A stretch of DNA of 5,786 nucleotides from a bacterium (GTDB taxonomy: Bacteria; Cyanobacteriota; Vampirovibrionia; Gastranaerophilales; Gastranaerophilaceae): NCBI GenBank assembly GCA_017995595.1, contig JAGOIO010000096.1, positions 1 to 5,786 of the forward strand, given 5' to 3'. Below the pieces are notes generated by a model. That model was not told the DNA's origin, did no database searches, and saw only the letters and a program-made list of their open reading frames with translations. Shown here in pieces: positions 5,674 through 5,786 of the stretch; the first letter of the stretch is position 1, and the number at the start of each line of letters is the position of its first letter. A program made the position numbers and the translations under genes.

Positions 5674-5757
5674 GCTATTGCGAGGGATGAATGTGTCGTT
5701 AGCGGATTGTCGGCAGAGGGTGAAAGCGAAAGCGTACCGGTTTAACGCCGACAACCA
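5674..5757 (+). other. GC-rich, potentially structured leader of the next gene
   Basis: This stretch is about half G+C, against roughly a third in its surroundings. TTGTCGGC (5707-5714) and GCCGACAA (5747-5754) form a perfect 8-base stem. Inside it GGT/ACC (5719-5721 with 5736-5738) and GC-GAAA-GC (5726-5733) can form a nested stem closed by a GAAA tetraloop. It ends 12 bases before the next ribosome binding site, so it would sit in the 5' leader of that mRNA. It matches no riboswitch consensus that I know. Alternatives are a dispersed repeat or an insertion scar. A 25-codon frame (ATG 5668, TAA 5743) crosses it without a ribosome binding site. Confidence 0.5.
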
Positions 5758-5766
5758 AGAAAATTA

Positions 5767-5786
5767 AAGGAGAAATACAATGACAG
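5767..5786 (+). CDS. Start of a downstream gene, cut by the window edge
   Basis: AAGGAG (5767-5772) lies seven bases before the ATG at 5780. Only the first two codons (Met-Thr) and one further base are in the window, so no product can be named. The range given includes the ribosome binding site; the coding part begins at 5780. Whether it belongs to the phage or to the host chromosome cannot be told. Confidence 0.6.

Noticed and set aside
5674..5757. tRNA gene or classic riboswitch in the GC-rich leader
   Set aside because: There is no T-arm or acceptor pairing, and no match to the TPP, cobalamin, SAM, glycine, purine or cyclic-di-GMP consensus features that I know.

Overview
The window is the end of a tail-to-lysis gene block of a tailed phage, most likely a prophage, followed by a separately transcribed Bro-N/DinD-like gene and the leader of one further gene cut by the right edge. 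Every gene is on the plus strand. The DNA is AT-rich, Shine-Dalgarno sites are strong (AGGAG type), and TAA, TAG and TGA all serve as stops, so the standard bacterial code applies. The fibre gene resembles gene H of P2-like phages with contractile tails. The host cannot be fixed from the sequence; a low-GC, possibly gut-dwelling bacterium is an inference from composition and from the Bro-N subtype.

Layout: (1) 1-215, 3' end of a tail or baseplate gene, plausibly the gpI-like gene that precedes H in P2. (2) 224-1243, tail-collar fibre protein with a P2 gpH-like N-terminus. (3) 1253-3439, a large second fibre or adhesin with two discoidin (F5/8 type C)-like domains. (4) 3441-3755, a small protein resembling tail fibre assembly or accessory proteins. 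(5) 3745-4257, a single-domain amidase endolysin. (6) 4254-4544, a 96-residue protein of unknown function. Gaps are 1-9 bases or the genes overlap by 4-11 bases, so this is one operon, closed by a hairpin terminator at 4595-4633.

A new transcription unit then starts. A likely promoter overlaps a 7-base inverted repeat (4672-4701) directly upstream of a 283-residue Bro-N/DinD-like protein (4715-5566), which has its own terminator at 5595-5630. Inside its coding sequence is a near-perfect palindrome with two 14-base arms (4894-4922). From about 5674 to 5757 lies a GC-richer non-coding stretch that can fold into a nested stem with a GAAA tetraloop, just before the ribosome binding site and first codons of the next gene (5780 onward).

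Together, genes 1-4 build the host-recognition end of the tail and gene 5 breaks the cell wall at release, with gene 6 possibly assisting. The Bro-N gene is a regulator or cargo gene uncoupled from late transcription. The most unusual signals are the intragenic palindrome, the structured GC-rich leader and the twin discoidin domains on the fibre.
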